From: Cryobacterium zongtaii
Lineage (GTDB): Bacteria; Actinomycetota; Actinomycetes; Actinomycetales; Microbacteriaceae
DNA: 64,000 nt
NCBI RefSeq assembly: GCF_002909375.1
Contig: NZ_PPXD01000020.1
Coordinates: forward strand, 62,001-126,000
Direction of reading: 5' to 3'
Positions within the stretch are counted from its first letter, which is position 1, and every line of letters begins with the position of its first letter. The notes under the pieces were generated by a model. It did no database searches. It saw only the letters and a program-made list of their open reading frames with translations, and had not been told where the DNA came from. The position numbers were made by a program, and so were the translations under genes. Below, piece by piece: positions 8,530 through 17,815 of this stretch.

Positions 8530-11500
8530 TTACGCCGCCACACCGCGCCGGCGCAGCACCAGAACGGCGCCGCCGGCAAGCACGAGGAGTAGCGCGAGAA
8601 GTCCCGGCAGGGCGGGGTTCACGCCCGTGCTCGCCAGGGCGCCCGGCGCGGCCTGCGACGACGTCGCCGCAGCGCTGACGAGGATGTCGTCCCAACCGAT
8701 CAGCGTGCCGTCCTCGGCCACCACAACCACGCGGTGCACGCCGGGCTCCGTGCCGTTCGGGATGACGACCTGCACGGTGCCCGCGGCGGTGACCGTCGTG
8801 GATGCCAGCAGCGTCGGAGTCGAGTGCAGCCAAACGTTCACCGCGTCACCCGCGAACGCGCGGCCGACGGAGACCGTGATGGTGTCCCCCGGCTTCGCGG
8901 TGGTGGGCACCGATACCGGTCCGCGCGCGGACTCGACCAAAGCGGCCGTCGCCACCGGAGCCGGTGCGGCCGGCCCGGTCGGGGCCGCGGTGGGCTGGGT
9001 CGTCGGAACCGGAGTCGGCTCAACCGTCGGAACCGGAGTCGGCTCAACCGTCGGAACCGGAGTCGGCTCAACCGTCGGAACCGGAGTCGGCTCAACCGTC
9101 GGAACCGGAGTCGGCTCAACCGTCGGAACCGGAGTCGGCTCAACCGTCGGAACCGGAGTCGGCTCAACCGTCGGAACCGGAGTCGGCTCAACCGTCGGAA
9201 CCGGAGTCGGCTCAACCGTCGGAACCGGAGTCGGCTCAACCGTCGGAACCGGAGTCGGCTCAACCGTCGGAACCGGAGTCGGCTCAACCGTCGGAACCGG
9301 AGTCGGCTCAACCGTCGGAACCGGAGTCGGCTCAACCGTCGGAACCGGAGTCGGCTCAACCGTCGGAACCGGAGTCGGCTCAACCGTCGGAACCGGAGTC
9401 GGCTCAACCGTCGGAACCGGAGTCGGCTCAACCGTCGGAACCGGAGTCGGCTCAACCGTCGGAACCGGAGTCGGCTCAACCGTCGGAACCGGAGTCGGCT
9501 CAACCGTCGGAACCGGAGTCGGCTCAACCGTCGGAACCGGAGTCGGCTCAACCGTCGGAACCGGAGTCGGCTCAACCGTCGGAACCGGAGTCGGCTCAAC
9601 CGTCGGAACCGGAGTCGGCTCGACCGTCGGAACCGGAGTCGGCTCGACCGTCGGAACCGGAGTCGGCACGGTCGGTGTCAGCGGGGTGCACTCGATGCTG
9701 CCCACCCGGATCGCGTGGCCGCCGGTGTTGGAGTCGTCGGCCCAGAAGACGGGCTTGGCTCCGGCGACGCAGGCACTCTGCGGGGCCAGGGCGAAGCCCT
9801 CGTTGTTGAGGTTGGGCATCGACGCCGGTCGCTCGTACACCGTCGTGACTCCGAATCGCCCGTCGGAGGCGCCGGACTGCGCGATCTCCAGGACCGCGGA
9901 ACGGCCCGTGCAGGTGTCATCGCAGACGGCCCAGAACCGGCCGGTCGAGGCCTCGAACTCCAGGTCCATCACACCGGAGAATCCGCTCGCGATGGTGGCG
10001 ACGCGGGTGTATCCGCCGCTGGCCTGGTCCAGCGCGTAGGCGTAGATGGCTCCGTTGGCTTCCAGTCCGACGAAGAACAGGCCGGTGCCGTGACCGGCGT
10101 AGAGAGCCGGGTCGTAGGCGGCGTTGGTGCGCTCGTCGAGCATCCCCTGGGCCACCAGAAAGCTGTCCGGCACCCAGGCGATGGCCTCGAGGCCGGCGTT
10201 GGCGCCCACAACGGGCAGGTCGGCGGTGAGGTTCCATTCCATGCTCGCGGTGAGCTGGGTTCCGGTGGCGGATGCGTCATAGCGCAGCACCGCGGGCCGG
10301 CTGACGCCGCTCACGGCGTTGTTGCGCTCGCTGGCGATGAACAGCCCGCCGTCGGCGCCTGCCGAGGTCAGAGTGACGCCCTCGGCGTCCACGTCGCCGG
10401 TGCCGTCGGTGTAGTGCAGCGGCTTGCCCGCGCCCCAGCCGGCGGTGGTGTCCGGCACCCAGCCGGCGCCGTCGGCGACGAGCTTGTAGAGCGCTCCGGT
10501 GCCGTTCTTGGCGGCCCAGAGCACGTCACCGGCGGTGCCGGCAGCGCCGGCAGCGCCGGCAGCCTCGTAGGCCAGCCCGCTCATGTTGCCGCCGAGCACG
10601 CCGGCCGGGTCCACGGTGCGAACCTCGGCCGAGCCGGGCCAGGCCGCGGTGATCAGGTCGCCGGCGCAGCTGTTCGCGGCGCCCTTGGTGCTGGCGGTCG
10701 TCGCGGCGAAGTCGCCCGTGCCGTCGGCGCAGCGGCCGTAGCTGGTCGCAGCGTGCGCGGTCCACGCGTAGCTGTCCAGCAGGGTGCTGCCGTCGGCGGC
10801 GAAGAGGCGGGCGGTGTCGGCGCCGCCCAGTCCGAATCCGCCGGCCGCGTCGACGTCGATGGCGAGGTATCCCCCGGCCGCAATGCTCGTGCCGGTCGGG
10901 AGGATGACCGAGTGCGTGTCGTCGTTGTCCTTCAGGACGAAGCCGGAGACATCCGCGGCGGTCGAACCATTGTTGATCAGCTCGAGCCAGTCGCCAGGCG
11001 TGCCGCCGTTCGACTCGATCTCGTTGAGGCGCACGGGCGAGCCACAGTCGTTCGCGGCGCCCTTGGTCGAGGAGGTCATCTGGGTCAACTCGGTGCCGCC
11101 GGGGCAGATGCCCCAGGTCGTGACCGCGTGGCTGGTCCAGCTCACCGAGCTGACCAGGGTGAAGCCGTTCGGGGCGAACAGGCGGGCGGAGTCGGCCGAG
11201 CCCAGGCCGAAGCCGAGCAGACCCTCCTCGACCACGAAGTAGCCGCCGGCGACAATCACGGAGCCGGACGGCAGCACGGCCGTGTGGGTGTCGTCGTTGT
11301 CGCGCACGATCCAGCCGGTGAGGTCGACATCATTCGCGCCGGGGTTGAACAGCTCAACCCAGTCGCCGGGCGTGCCGCCGGTGGACTCGGTCTCGGTGAT
11401 GCGCACATCCGCTGTCTCGGGCACGACGCAGTCGTTGGCCGCTCCCTTCGTTGCGGTGGCCGTGTCGGCGAATTCGCCGACGCCGTCGGGGCAGCGGCCG

Positions 11501-12297
11501 TAGCTGGATGCGGCGTGCGCGGTCCACGCGTAGGAGTCGATCACGGTGACCCCGTCGGTGTCGAACAGTCGGGCGGCGTCTCCCCCGCCGAGGCCGTAGT
11601 CCATGGTGGGTGCCTCGACGACGAGGTAGCCGCCGCCGGCGATGGTCGAGCCGACGGGCAGCACGGCCGCGTGCGTGTCGTCACTGTCCTTGAGCACCAG
11701 CCCGGAGGCGTCGACGGGAGCCGTGCCCAGGTTGACGAGCTCGATCCAGTCACCGGGGGTGCCACCGTTGGACTCGACCTCGTTGAGGCGCACGTTGTCG
11801 GCGACGGACACGTCGCAGTCGTTCGCCGCACCGCGGGTGGCTGCCGTGGTCTCACGGAACTCTCCGGTGCCGTCGGGGCATCGGCCCCAGCTGGTGGTCG
11901 CGTGGGCGGCCCAGGCATAGGAGTCGACCAGGGTGGTGCCGTCAGCCAGGAACAGGCGGGCGATGTCGGCCTTTCCGAGGCCGAAGCTGGTGGCGCCGGC
12001 GCCGTCCACATCAACGGCCAGGAACGCGCCGGGTTCGAGAACCGTGTTCGCCGGCAGCGCGAAGGTGCGCTCGTCCTTGTCGTCCTTGACGACCCAGCCG
12101 GAGACATCCGCCGCCACCTGGCCGATGTTGGTCAGTTCGATCCAGTCGCCGGGCGTGCCGCCGTCGGACTCGACTTCGTTGATACGAACCGATGGTGCCG
12201 GGGCCGCCATGGCCGGGCTCAGGGTGGCGGCGAGTGGAACCGCCAAGGCGAGGGTGAGGATGGCGGCCAGGCTTGGCCGACGCCAGTGAGTGCGCAC
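8530..12297 (-). CDS. Secreted lamin-tail / phytase-like surface protein with repeat stalk and LASTG anchor
   Basis: 1255 residues. A signal peptide (about 1-31, ending AMA) is followed by four lamin-tail domains of about 125 residues each (about 35-550), each opening with a variant of VRLNEVESNGGTPGDWIEL and closing with CPDG and GAANDC. Next is a domain resembling the esterase/phytase-like beta-propeller family (about 560-870). The stalk of 27 full PTPVPTVE repeats (about 877-1098) is coded by a 24-bp tandem array. The tail carries LASTG (1221-1225), a membrane helix and RRR. LAxTG is the signal of actinobacterial class E sortases, so wall anchoring is inferred. GTG start with AAGGGG upstream. 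Substrate unknown; nuclease or phosphodiesterase roles occur in lamin-tail proteins. Confidence 0.88.
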   Translation of the reverse strand: MRTHWRRPSLAAILTLALAVPLAATLSPAMAAPAPSVRINEVESDGGTPGDWIELTNIGQVAADVSGWVVKDDKDERTFALPANTVLEPGAFLAVDVDGAGATSFGLGKADIARLFLADGTTLVDSYAWAAHATTSWGRCPDGTGEFRETTAATRGAANDCDVSVADNVRLNEVESNGGTPGDWIELVNLGTAPVDASGLVLKDSDDTHAAVLPVGSTIAGGGYLVVEAPTMDYGLGGGDAARLFDTDGVTVIDSYAWTAHAASSYGRCPDGVGEFADTATATKGAANDCVVPETADVRITETESTGGTPGDWVELFNPGANDVDLTGWIVRDNDDTHTAVLPSGSVIVAGGYFVVEEGLLGFGLGSADSARLFAPNGFTLVSSVSWTSHAVTTWGICPGGTELTQMTSSTKGAANDCGSPVRLNEIESNGGTPGDWLELINNGSTAADVSGFVLKDNDDTHSVILPTGTSIAAGGYLAIDVDAAGGFGLGGADTARLFAADGSTLLDSYAWTAHAATSYGRCADGTGDFAATTASTKGAANSCAGDLITAAWPGSAEVRTVDPAGVLGGNMSGLAYEAAGAAGAAGTAGDVLWAAKNGTGALYKLVADGAGWVPDTTAGWGAGKPLHYTDGTGDVDAEGVTLTSAGADGGLFIASERNNAVSGVSRPAVLRYDASATGTQLTASMEWNLTADLPVVGANAGLEAIAWVPDSFLVAQGMLDERTNAAYDPALYAGHGTGLFFVGLEANGAIYAYALDQASGGYTRVATIASGFSGVMDLEFEASTGRFWAVCDDTCTGRSAVLEIAQSGASDGRFGVTTVYERPASMPNLNNEGFALAPQSACVAGAKPVFWADDSNTGGHAIRVGSIECTPLTPTVPTPVPTVEPTPVPTVEPTPVPTVEPTPVPTVEPTPVPTVEPTPVPTVEPTPVPTVEPTPVPTVEPTPVPTVEPTPVPTVEPTPVPTVEPTPVPTVEPTPVPTVEPTPVPTVEPTPVPTVEPTPVPTVEPTPVPTVEPTPVPTVEPTPVPTVEPTPVPTVEPTPVPTVEPTPVPTVEPTPVPTVEPTPVPTVEPTPVPTVEPTPVPTVEPTPVPTVEPTPVPTTQPTAAPTGPAAPAPVATAALVESARGPVSVPTTAKPGDTITVSVGRAFAGDAVNVWLHSTPTLLASTTVTAAGTVQVVIPNGTEPGVHRVVVVAEDGTLIGWDDILVSAAATSSQAAPGALASTGVNPALPGLLALLLVLAGGAVLVLRRRGVAA
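9002..9667. repeat. 24-bp coding tandem repeat, 27 full copies
   Basis: Units of GTCGGAACCGGAGTCGGCTC plus four bases (AACC, or GACC in the last two), read on the plus strand. The first 25 units (9002-9601) are identical base for base. The next two (9602, 9626) carry one synonymous A-to-G change, and an 18-bp partial unit ends the array. The unit encodes PTPVPTVE on the minus strand. Near-zero divergence means recent expansion or ongoing homogenisation, and copy number is probably variable. Confidence 0.97.
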
Positions 12298-12396
12298 AGG
12301 AATGCCCCTTCGAGGCTGTGGGTGACGAGCCTCGGATGGGCCCGATCCACTGTGGCGATGCCAGGAAAACTTCCGGTGAACGGCGAGCGAACGCTC

Positions 12397-12990
12397 CTAC
12401 CCGGCACTCTGCCGGAGCACCCGGCGGAACGGGATCGACGATGCGAGGACCAGCACGAGAAGCAGCGAACCGGCGAGCACGGACACCCAGGCGCCGCGTG
12501 GCTCGGTGACGGTCAGCCTGGCGCCGCCGATCGCGGCCGGCATGAGCGCTATCGCCGCCAGCGACGCACCGCTGAGCACACCGGCTACGATCCGGCCCCA
12601 CAGCCGCCCGCGTCCGGAGATGGCGTAGCCACCGCCGATGCCGATCAGGGCCACGCCCACCGCAGCACCGCCGATCCCCGTCGTCACCAGCTCCACGACC
12701 GCTCCCGGCCTCAGCAATGGCGCCACCGCGAACGCGAGCGGCGCCAGGGCGAGCCACCGCCAGCCTCGGACTCCCCCGGACCGCCGCAGCGCTTCCGCCC
12801 AGCCGAGCAGCGCGCCGGCGATGGCGCCGGGCAGCAGGATGGCGCCGAAGGTGCCGTCCCATTCGAAGGTCGAGGCGATCCCGACCAGCTCGACCATGTA
12901 GGCGCGGAACCCTGCCGCCCACGCGATCCCGCAGATCGCACCGATCACGATGAGGGACGCGGCCGCCGGTTCGGCGCTCTTGTCGTCCAC
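12397..12990 (-). CDS. Small polytopic membrane protein, unknown function
   Basis: 197 residues with about five hydrophobic helices alternating with short Arg-bearing loops (for example SLIVIGAICGIAWAAGFRAY). A Gly/Ala-rich helix-packing pattern runs through AILLPGAIAGALLGWAEALRR. No enzyme motif is visible and I do not recognise the family. The start is placed at GTG 12990 because GGAGG lies 5 nt before it; the frame stays open for 24 more codons to 13062. It is co-directional with the surface-protein gene 99 nt downstream, so they could share a transcript, though that gene has its own ribosome site. Confidence 0.7.
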   Translation of the reverse strand: MDDKSAEPAAASLIVIGAICGIAWAAGFRAYMVELVGIASTFEWDGTFGAILLPGAIAGALLGWAEALRRSGGVRGWRWLALAPLAFAVAPLLRPGAVVELVTTGIGGAAVGVALIGIGGGYAISGRGRLWGRIVAGVLSGASLAAIALMPAAIGGARLTVTEPRGAWVSVLAGSLLLVLVLASSIPFRRVLRQSAG

Positions 12991-13111
12991 GCTCGCCTCC
13001 ACCCAGGTTGCCCCGGTCAGGTGTTCGCCGCCGACTCTAAGAGGCTTCCGGGCAATCGGCAAGGCCGACCGGCTATTGCTCCGTGCGCCTCGTGCCTATG
13101 CTGGAACGACC

Positions 13112-13774
13112 ATGCGACTCCTCCTGATCCGTCACGGCCAGACGCCCGCCAATGTGCTCGGCCAACTCGACACCGCTCACCCGGGCCCGGGCCTGACCGA
13201 GCTCGGCGAACGACAGGCGGCCGTCATCCCCGAGGCCCTCAGGTTCGATTCCATTGACACCATATTTGCGTCGACACTGCATCGCACCCAGCTCACCGCC
13301 CGTCCCCTCGCGTTCGACCGCGGCCTGGACATCCAGGTGGCCGACGGCTTGCACGAGATCGAAGCCGGCGCGCTCGAGCGACGCAGCGATCACGCCTCCA
13401 TCCGCACCTACATGGAGACAGTGTTCGCCTGGGGAGCCGGCAACCTCGATGTGGGCATGCCCGGCGGGCCGGATGGCCACGCGTTCTTCGCCCGGTTCGA
13501 CGCCGACATCGCCGTGGCGGCCGCCAGCGGAGCGACGGCGGCGGTGTTCAGCCACGGCGCCGCGATCCGGGTCTGGGCGGCGGCTCGGGCCACCAACGTG
13601 CCGCCGATGTTCGCCGGGCTGCACGACCTGGACAACACCGGCGTGGTCGAGCTGATCGGCTCACCCGACGAGGGCTGGACGCTGCTTTCCTGGGCGGGGG
13701 TGCCGCTGGGCGGGATGCCGCTGGTCGACACGACCGCCGTGGATCCGACCGGCGAAGCGCTCGACGCCTCCTAG
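13112..13774 (+). CDS. Histidine phosphatase family protein
   Basis: 220 residues of the phosphoglycerate-mutase-like superfamily. The catalytic RHG is at residues 7-9 (LLLIRHGQTPANVLG), the second conserved Arg is in FASTLHRTQLTARPL, and the acidic motif is in DGLHEIEAGALE. The second catalytic His is in AVFSHGAAIRVW. The family transfers phosphate through a phosphohistidine; the substrate cannot be told from sequence. It stands alone, divergent from the membrane protein at 12397 and convergent with the YjbR-like gene 8 nt away. Confidence 0.9.
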   Translation: MRLLLIRHGQTPANVLGQLDTAHPGPGLTELGERQAAVIPEALRFDSIDTIFASTLHRTQLTARPLAFDRGLDIQVADGLHEIEAGALERRSDHASIRTYMETVFAWGAGNLDVGMPGGPDGHAFFARFDADIAVAAASGATAAVFSHGAAIRVWAAARATNVPPMFAGLHDLDNTGVVELIGSPDEGWTLLSWAGVPLGGMPLVDTTAVDPTGEALDAS

Positions 13775-13782
13775 CGGGCGCC

Positions 13783-14142
13783 CTACTCCGCGCTATCCCG
13801 GGGAGCCTTGGGAACCTTTGGCCGCACGAGAGCATGGCTGTCGCGCAGAAGCTGCTCCACGAGCTCGTCCTCCACGAACCCGTCGAGCACGATGGTGATC
13901 CAGTGCTTCTTATTGAGGTGGTAGCCGGGGTGGATGTGCCCGGGAAATTCCTCCCGCAGCGCGCGCCCTTCTTCGGGGTCGCACTTCAGCGACACGCTGA
14001 ACGGATCACCGGCCAGCGCGCTGAGGGCGAAGATCTTGCCGTTGCCGCTGGTCTTGAAGACGCTGATCTCGTCGCCGAACGGAAACGTCTCGGTGGCCTG
14101 GGGCAGGCTGAGGCAGAACTCAACGAGGGCGTCCGGGGTCAT
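13783..14142 (-). CDS. MmcQ/YjbR family protein
   Basis: 119 residues of the CyaY-like MmcQ/YjbR fold, often described as DNA-binding without a firm function. Family signatures are FCLSLPQATETFPFGDE near the start, SLKCDPEE in the middle and GYHLNKKHWITIVLDG toward the end. The ATG at 14142 is chosen because a TAGTGT box (14155-14150) sits 7 nt upstream, implying leaderless initiation; an in-frame GTG at 14181 lies upstream of that box. Confidence 0.85.
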   Translation of the reverse strand: MTPDALVEFCLSLPQATETFPFGDEISVFKTSGNGKIFALSALAGDPFSVSLKCDPEEGRALREEFPGHIHPGYHLNKKHWITIVLDGFVEDELVEQLLRDSHALVRPKVPKAPRDSAE

Positions 14143-14192
14143 GTCTGTGACACTAGCGACTTCTCCCGGACTAGTCAGCACTCGGCGAGGCC

Positions 14193-15191
14193 TCAGGCCG
14201 GAACGCCGACCATCGCGCCGGCGGTCAGCTCCACCGACCGCAGCCGGTCACCGATCTGCTGCGACGCGTGGGCGAGGATCAGTTCGTCGGCCTGGGTGGA
14301 GGTGGTCAGCTCCTCGAGGAACGTGCGCACGTCCGTGGGGGTACCCACGGCCGTGTACCGCATCATGTCGGCCAGGCGGCGCCCCTCCGTGGTGGTGAGG
14401 AAAGCATCGATCTGGTCGTCGGAGTACTCCGGCGATGCCGGTCCGCGGGCGATCATGCTGCGCACCCTGGAGCGACGCATGATCTCGAACTGCTGCGTGG
14501 CATCCGCCCCGTCGTCTGCCGCGATCACGTTGGCGGCCACCATCAGGTAGGGCTCGGCGAGCTGCGCCGACGGCCTGAAGTCGCGCCGGTAGGTGGCGAC
14601 GGCCTCAAACAGCGAGTCGGGTGCGAAGTGCGATGCGAACGCGTACGGCAGGCCCAGCGCGGCCGCGAGGCCGGCGCCGAAGAGGGAGGACCCCAGGATG
14701 TAGAGCGGAACATTGGTACCGGCTCCCGGCACCGCCCGCACCCCGGGGATGATCGATTCATCGCGCAGGTACGCGGCCAGCTCCATCACGTCCTGCGGAA
14801 ACTGGTCGGAGGCGCGCGGGTCGCGGCGCATCGCCCTGGCGGTGGTCTGGTCGCTGCCGGGAGCCCGGCCCAGGCCCAGGTCGATGCGGCCGGGGTACAG
14901 CTCCGCGAGGGTGCCGTACTGCTCCGCGATGGTGAGCGGCGAGTGGTTGGGCAGCATCACGCCGCCGGATCCGAGCCGGATGGTGGAGGTCTGGGAGGCA
15001 ACGTGACCGACGAGCACGCTGGTGGCCGACGACGCGATCGTTGGCATGTTGTGGTGCTCGGCGTACCAGACCCGCTGGTACCCGTGCTTTTCGGCGGTCT
15101 GGGCGAGCGCGACACTGGCGGCGAAGCTTTCCCTGACGGTCTGCCCGGGGGCGATAGGGGCGAGGTCAAGTATGGAGAGCGGTGTCGTCAT
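14193..15191 (-). CDS. Luciferase-like (LLM class) flavin-dependent oxidoreductase
   Basis: 332-residue bacterial-luciferase-like monooxygenase of the MsnO8/YhbW branch. The N-terminal strand LSILDLAPI, the AEHHNMP motif near residue 48 and [14 protein letters not shown] near 104 are typical. The family uses reduced FMN and oxygen on long-chain aldehydes, sulfonates or similar; no substrate is evident here. The ATG at 15191 begins the canonical start of the fold, and the frame upstream is shadow sequence. It is co-directional with the methyltransferase-like gene 41 nt upstream. Confidence 0.92.
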   Translation of the reverse strand: MTTPLSILDLAPIAPGQTVRESFAASVALAQTAEKHGYQRVWYAEHHNMPTIASSATSVLVGHVASQTSTIRLGSGGVMLPNHSPLTIAEQYGTLAELYPGRIDLGLGRAPGSDQTTARAMRRDPRASDQFPQDVMELAAYLRDESIIPGVRAVPGAGTNVPLYILGSSLFGAGLAAALGLPYAFASHFAPDSLFEAVATYRRDFRPSAQLAEPYLMVAANVIAADDGADATQQFEIMRRSRVRSMIARGPASPEYSDDQIDAFLTTTEGRRLADMMRYTAVGTPTDVRTFLEELTTSTQADELILAHASQQIGDRLRSVELTAGAMVGVPA

Positions 15192-15232
15192 GTTGGGGGT
15201 AACGGTTTTCGGGGCCGAATCGATACCCGCAT

Positions 15233-15694
15233 TCACCGAATCCGACCGACACCCGGCAGGAACCGACCGACCCTGGCCGCGTAGTCCGAGTAGGCGGGAT
15301 GCTCTTCGAAGAGCATTTGCTCCTCCCATCGGGTCTTTCCGGCCAGGAGCCCGATCAGCGCCACCCACACCACGACGTGCATGAGGGAAGAGCCGATCAC
15401 GACCAGTCCCAACCCTCCCGACATCAGCCCTGTGTAGATGGGATTGCGCACCACCGCGTAGACCCCGTTGGTGGCCAGCGGGGCGTCGTCGCGCGGTATC
15501 GGGCTGGCCGTCATGGCGGGGCCGAGCGTTGTGGATCCCTGCACCGCGAGAGCCACCCCCACCGCGATAAGCGCGATCGCTGTGGCGACGACAAACCCGT
15601 TCACCGGCCACACTGTGCCATGCGGCAGGACGAGAAGGCCTACCAGCAGCACGATCTGCACAAAGACGAGGCCGGAGGCGAGCGCACGTTTCAT
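15233..15694 (-). CDS. Isoprenylcysteine carboxyl methyltransferase-like membrane protein
   Basis: 153 residues with four or five membrane helices. Signatures of the ICMT/phospholipid methyltransferase fold are [14 protein letters not shown] near residue 80 and the C-terminal [19 protein letters not shown], which together form the SAM site at the membrane face. The physiological methyl acceptor in bacteria is unknown. A TACTCT box 6 nt before the ATG (15706-15701) suggests a leaderless start. It probably heads a short unit with the luciferase-like gene. Confidence 0.88.
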   Translation of the reverse strand: MKRALASGLVFVQIVLLVGLLVLPHGTVWPVNGFVVATAIALIAVGVALAVQGSTTLGPAMTASPIPRDDAPLATNGVYAVVRNPIYTGLMSGGLGLVVIGSSLMHVVVWVALIGLLAGKTRWEEQMLFEEHPAYSDYAARVGRFLPGVGRIR

Positions 15695-15759
15695 GCACCG
15701 AGAGTACGCCCGCCGACCCGTGCTGGGCAGGGCACCCGACGCATCCCGCCCGCACGAGA

Positions 15760-15817
15760 AACGGCCCGCGGATCAGATTCAGGGAGCAGTGCTCCCCAAC
15801 CTGGCCCGCGGGCCGTT
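15760..15817. terminator. Nested hairpin between two minus-strand genes
   Basis: Outer perfect 11-bp arms AACGGCCCGCG (15760-15770) and CGCGGGCCGTT (15807-15817). The loop contains an inner hairpin, GGGAGCAGTGCTCCC (15782-15796). It lies 24 nt past the stop of the transglycosylase-like gene, as expected for a terminator. Confidence 0.65.
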
Positions 15818-15841
15818 CACGTGATGATTGAGCTTGGTCGG

Positions 15842-16816
15842 TTAGTACCAGCCCACAGACTCGGACTTGGACCAGGCCGCGCACGGCGTGCCGTAGGTAC
15901 CTGAGATGTAGCCCAGGCCCCAGGAGATCTGGGTGGAGGCGTTCGTCGCCCAGTCCGATCCGGCCGAGGCCATCTTGCTGCCGGGCAGCGCCTGCGGAAT
16001 GCCGGTGGCACCGCTCGAGGCGTTGTACGCGTTCACGTTCCAGCCGGACTCCTTGTCCCACAGGCTGACGAGGCAGCCGAACTGGTCGGCGCCCCAGCCG
16101 TACTTGGCGCTCATCATGTCGCGGGCGACGGCCTGAGCGCCGCTCGGGTTGGTCGGCGCCGACGGAGCGGGAGCGGTGTTGGCCTTCGGGGCGGCCTTGG
16201 CGGCCTGGGCAGCCTTTGCGGCGGCGGCGGCCTCAGCGTCGGCGGCCTCCTGGGCGGCAGCGGCGGCAGCGGCCTCCGCGGCAGCGGCAGCGGCGGCCTC
16301 AGCGGCAGCCTGCTCGGCGGCGATACGGTCGAACTCTGCTGTTGCGGCCTGCAGGGGCGGCAGCTCTGCGTTAGTTTGCTCGACGAGCTCGTAGATGCGC
16401 TCTGGTGCGAGGTACTTGAAGTTGGTGAGCATCGCCACCGGAGTCGCCACCTGTGTGGCATCGGCCTTGTTCTCGGCCGCGGTGATCACGGTGCTCGCGC
16501 CGGTGATGGTGTCGGTGGCGGCCTTCTCGGCCCGGGCCTGCTTGATCTCGCTGTAGGCCTCGAGCTGCTCCACGTGCGCGGCCGAGACGGCCGCGGTTTT
16601 GACTGCACGATCGTTCTGGGCGGCCATCGCCGGCTCCAGCACAAATCCCGTGCCGACCATCGCACCGATGGAGAGCACCGCGAGCGCGGCGGCGGAGCGA
16701 CGGGTGACGCGCGTGCGATGGGTCTTCGACGCGCGGGTCTCAAGGGGCGTTGCGGGGATCACGGCTGTTGCGGATGTAGCGGGTGTCTCGGGTGTTGCTG
16801 GAGTGCTGGAAGTCAC
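15842..16816 (-). CDS. Secreted transglycosylase-like cell-wall protein
   Basis: 324 residues. A Thr/Pro/Ala-rich N-terminus (1-35) precedes a membrane/signal segment ([17 protein letters not shown], about 45-65, ending AMAA). A helical segment follows (70-170), then an Ala/Glu/Lys-rich coiled linker (about 175-230). The C-terminal lysozyme-like domain (about 235-324) has [20 protein letters not shown] with the likely catalytic Glu, then [14 protein letters not shown] and a terminal ESVGWY. It resembles actinobacterial aggregation-promoting or resuscitation-type muralytic proteins. GTG start. It has a long upstream region of its own and a hairpin after its stop. Confidence 0.88.
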   Translation of the reverse strand: MTSSTPATPETPATSATAVIPATPLETRASKTHRTRVTRRSAAALAVLSIGAMVGTGFVLEPAMAAQNDRAVKTAAVSAAHVEQLEAYSEIKQARAEKAATDTITGASTVITAAENKADATQVATPVAMLTNFKYLAPERIYELVEQTNAELPPLQAATAEFDRIAAEQAAAEAAAAAAAEAAAAAAAQEAADAEAAAAAKAAQAAKAAPKANTAPAPSAPTNPSGAQAVARDMMSAKYGWGADQFGCLVSLWDKESGWNVNAYNASSGATGIPQALPGSKMASAGSDWATNASTQISWGLGYISGTYGTPCAAWSKSESVGWY

Positions 16817-17154
16817 AGTTATGTATGTCTCTCACTGAGCGAATCGCATGTACGAGGGCGCAAAGCGGTTCTTATTCGACGTTCCACAGGCGGGGGCCCG
16901 CCCGGGCGAAGTCACTACCCTGCAATATGTTTCTGCATGGATCCTCACCTTTTGCCGGGAAGTTCCCCCCAATCCGGGTACCCCTATTGTGTCCCGGGCG
17001 GTGCACTGGATCACTTCTCGATACCTGATGAGGACCCGATTCGGGCCTCAGAAAGCCGGTCAATCCGGTCGAAGGAGGGGCCCACCGCGACCCAGAAACC
17101 CGTTAAAGATTTTTCGCAACCCCCTTGAAATATCAGCCGCTAGGTGGATAAAAG
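16817..17154 (-). promoter_or_regulatory. 338-nt upstream region / possible structured leader of the transglycosylase gene
   Basis: No credible ORF. On the minus strand it has purine-rich and G-rich blocks, including GGGGGGAAC followed by CCCGGCAAAAGGTGAGGATCC, then a GC hairpin CGCCCGGGCGGG. Genes for muralytic enzymes in actinobacteria are often controlled by ydaO-type c-di-AMP riboswitches, and the GGGGAAC and GGTGA blocks are reminiscent of that. The hallmark CAGCTAACC segment is absent, so I do not call it a riboswitch. Confidence 0.35.
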
Positions 17155-17652
17155 TCACGATTCGTGGGAGAAAACAGGCCGCAGCACGAACAGACGCACC
17201 ACTCGTGGGGACTCGCGCTCATAGGCGCGGTAGCCCGGCCAGACCGCTTCGATGCGGCGCCAAGCCGCGTCGCGGGACTGGGGGCCGATGAGGGTGGCCC
17301 GCACGCGAAGCCGGCGACCGCGGACGACGATGTCGGCCTCGGGATGCGCAAGCAGATTGTGTGTCCAGGCCGGATGTCGATCGCGCGCGAAGCTCGTGCC
17401 GGCCACGATGGCCCGGCCGTGGCCGTCCGGCGTGTACATCAGGGCTGACTCGCGCGGAAGGCCGGATTTTGCGCCGGTGGAGTGCAATACGAGCGAAGGG
17501 ACGAGCAGCGCGCTCAGCTGCACCCGTCCGCCGCTGAGCCTGTGCAGGACTCGTTCGATCGGCGGCAGGACCGACGGCGCGAGGACCCTGAATAGTCGGG
17601 TACGGGTGAGCGGCGCGGCGAGCGAGCGAACCAGGTGCACGACGGTGGACAT
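17155..17652 (-). CDS. Deazaflavin (F420)-dependent nitroreductase family protein
   Basis: 165 residues of the DDN/split-barrel F420 family. Characteristic parts are VLHSTGAKSGLPRESALMYTP near residues 55-75, then AIVAGTSFARDRHPAWTHNL and the strand VVRGRRLRVRATLIGP. Members reduce quinones or unsaturated and nitro compounds with F420H2. The ATG at 17652 begins the family N-terminus; a CAGACT box 6 nt upstream fits a leaderless start. It is divergent from the flavohemoglobin gene, with 163 nt between them. Confidence 0.87.
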   Translation of the reverse strand: MSTVVHLVRSLAAPLTRTRLFRVLAPSVLPPIERVLHRLSGGRVQLSALLVPSLVLHSTGAKSGLPRESALMYTPDGHGRAIVAGTSFARDRHPAWTHNLLAHPEADIVVRGRRLRVRATLIGPQSRDAAWRRIEAVWPGYRAYERESPRVVRLFVLRPVFSHES

Positions 17653-17734
17653 GCGGCCAGTCTGGCCCTGTTGCTCCTGAGCCGCCGGCGACCCGCGTCC
17701 GGTATCGGTCATCGGCGTCACTAGAGGCTTTGGA

Positions 17735-17752
17735 CTCCCCCGAACGGGGGTA
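17735..17752. promoter_or_regulatory. G/C-tract inverted repeat in the hmp upstream region
   Basis: CCCCCG-AA-CGGGGG (17737-17750), 66 nt before the hmp start in the divergent intergenic region. It could be an operator for the flavohemoglobin or its neighbour. It does not look like a known NsrR site. Confidence 0.3.
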
Positions 17753-17815
17753 GCGATTGTTAGCGTGAGACTCCCCGTCCACCCCGTACTACGTCCCCAC
17801 CCACCAGGAGCCTGC

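Noticed and set aside
9002-9667. CRISPR-like regular repeat
   Set aside because: The units are contiguous with no spacers and encode PTPVPTVE in frame.
8734-13257. A 1507-codon open frame on the plus strand
   Set aside because: It is the antisense shadow of the surface-protein gene, kept open by GC bias and the stop-free tandem repeat; it consists of Arg/Gly/Asn repeats with no domain.
16817-17154. A ydaO c-di-AMP riboswitch
   Set aside because: Some blocks are suggestive but the diagnostic CAGCTAACC region is missing; kept only as a possible structured leader.
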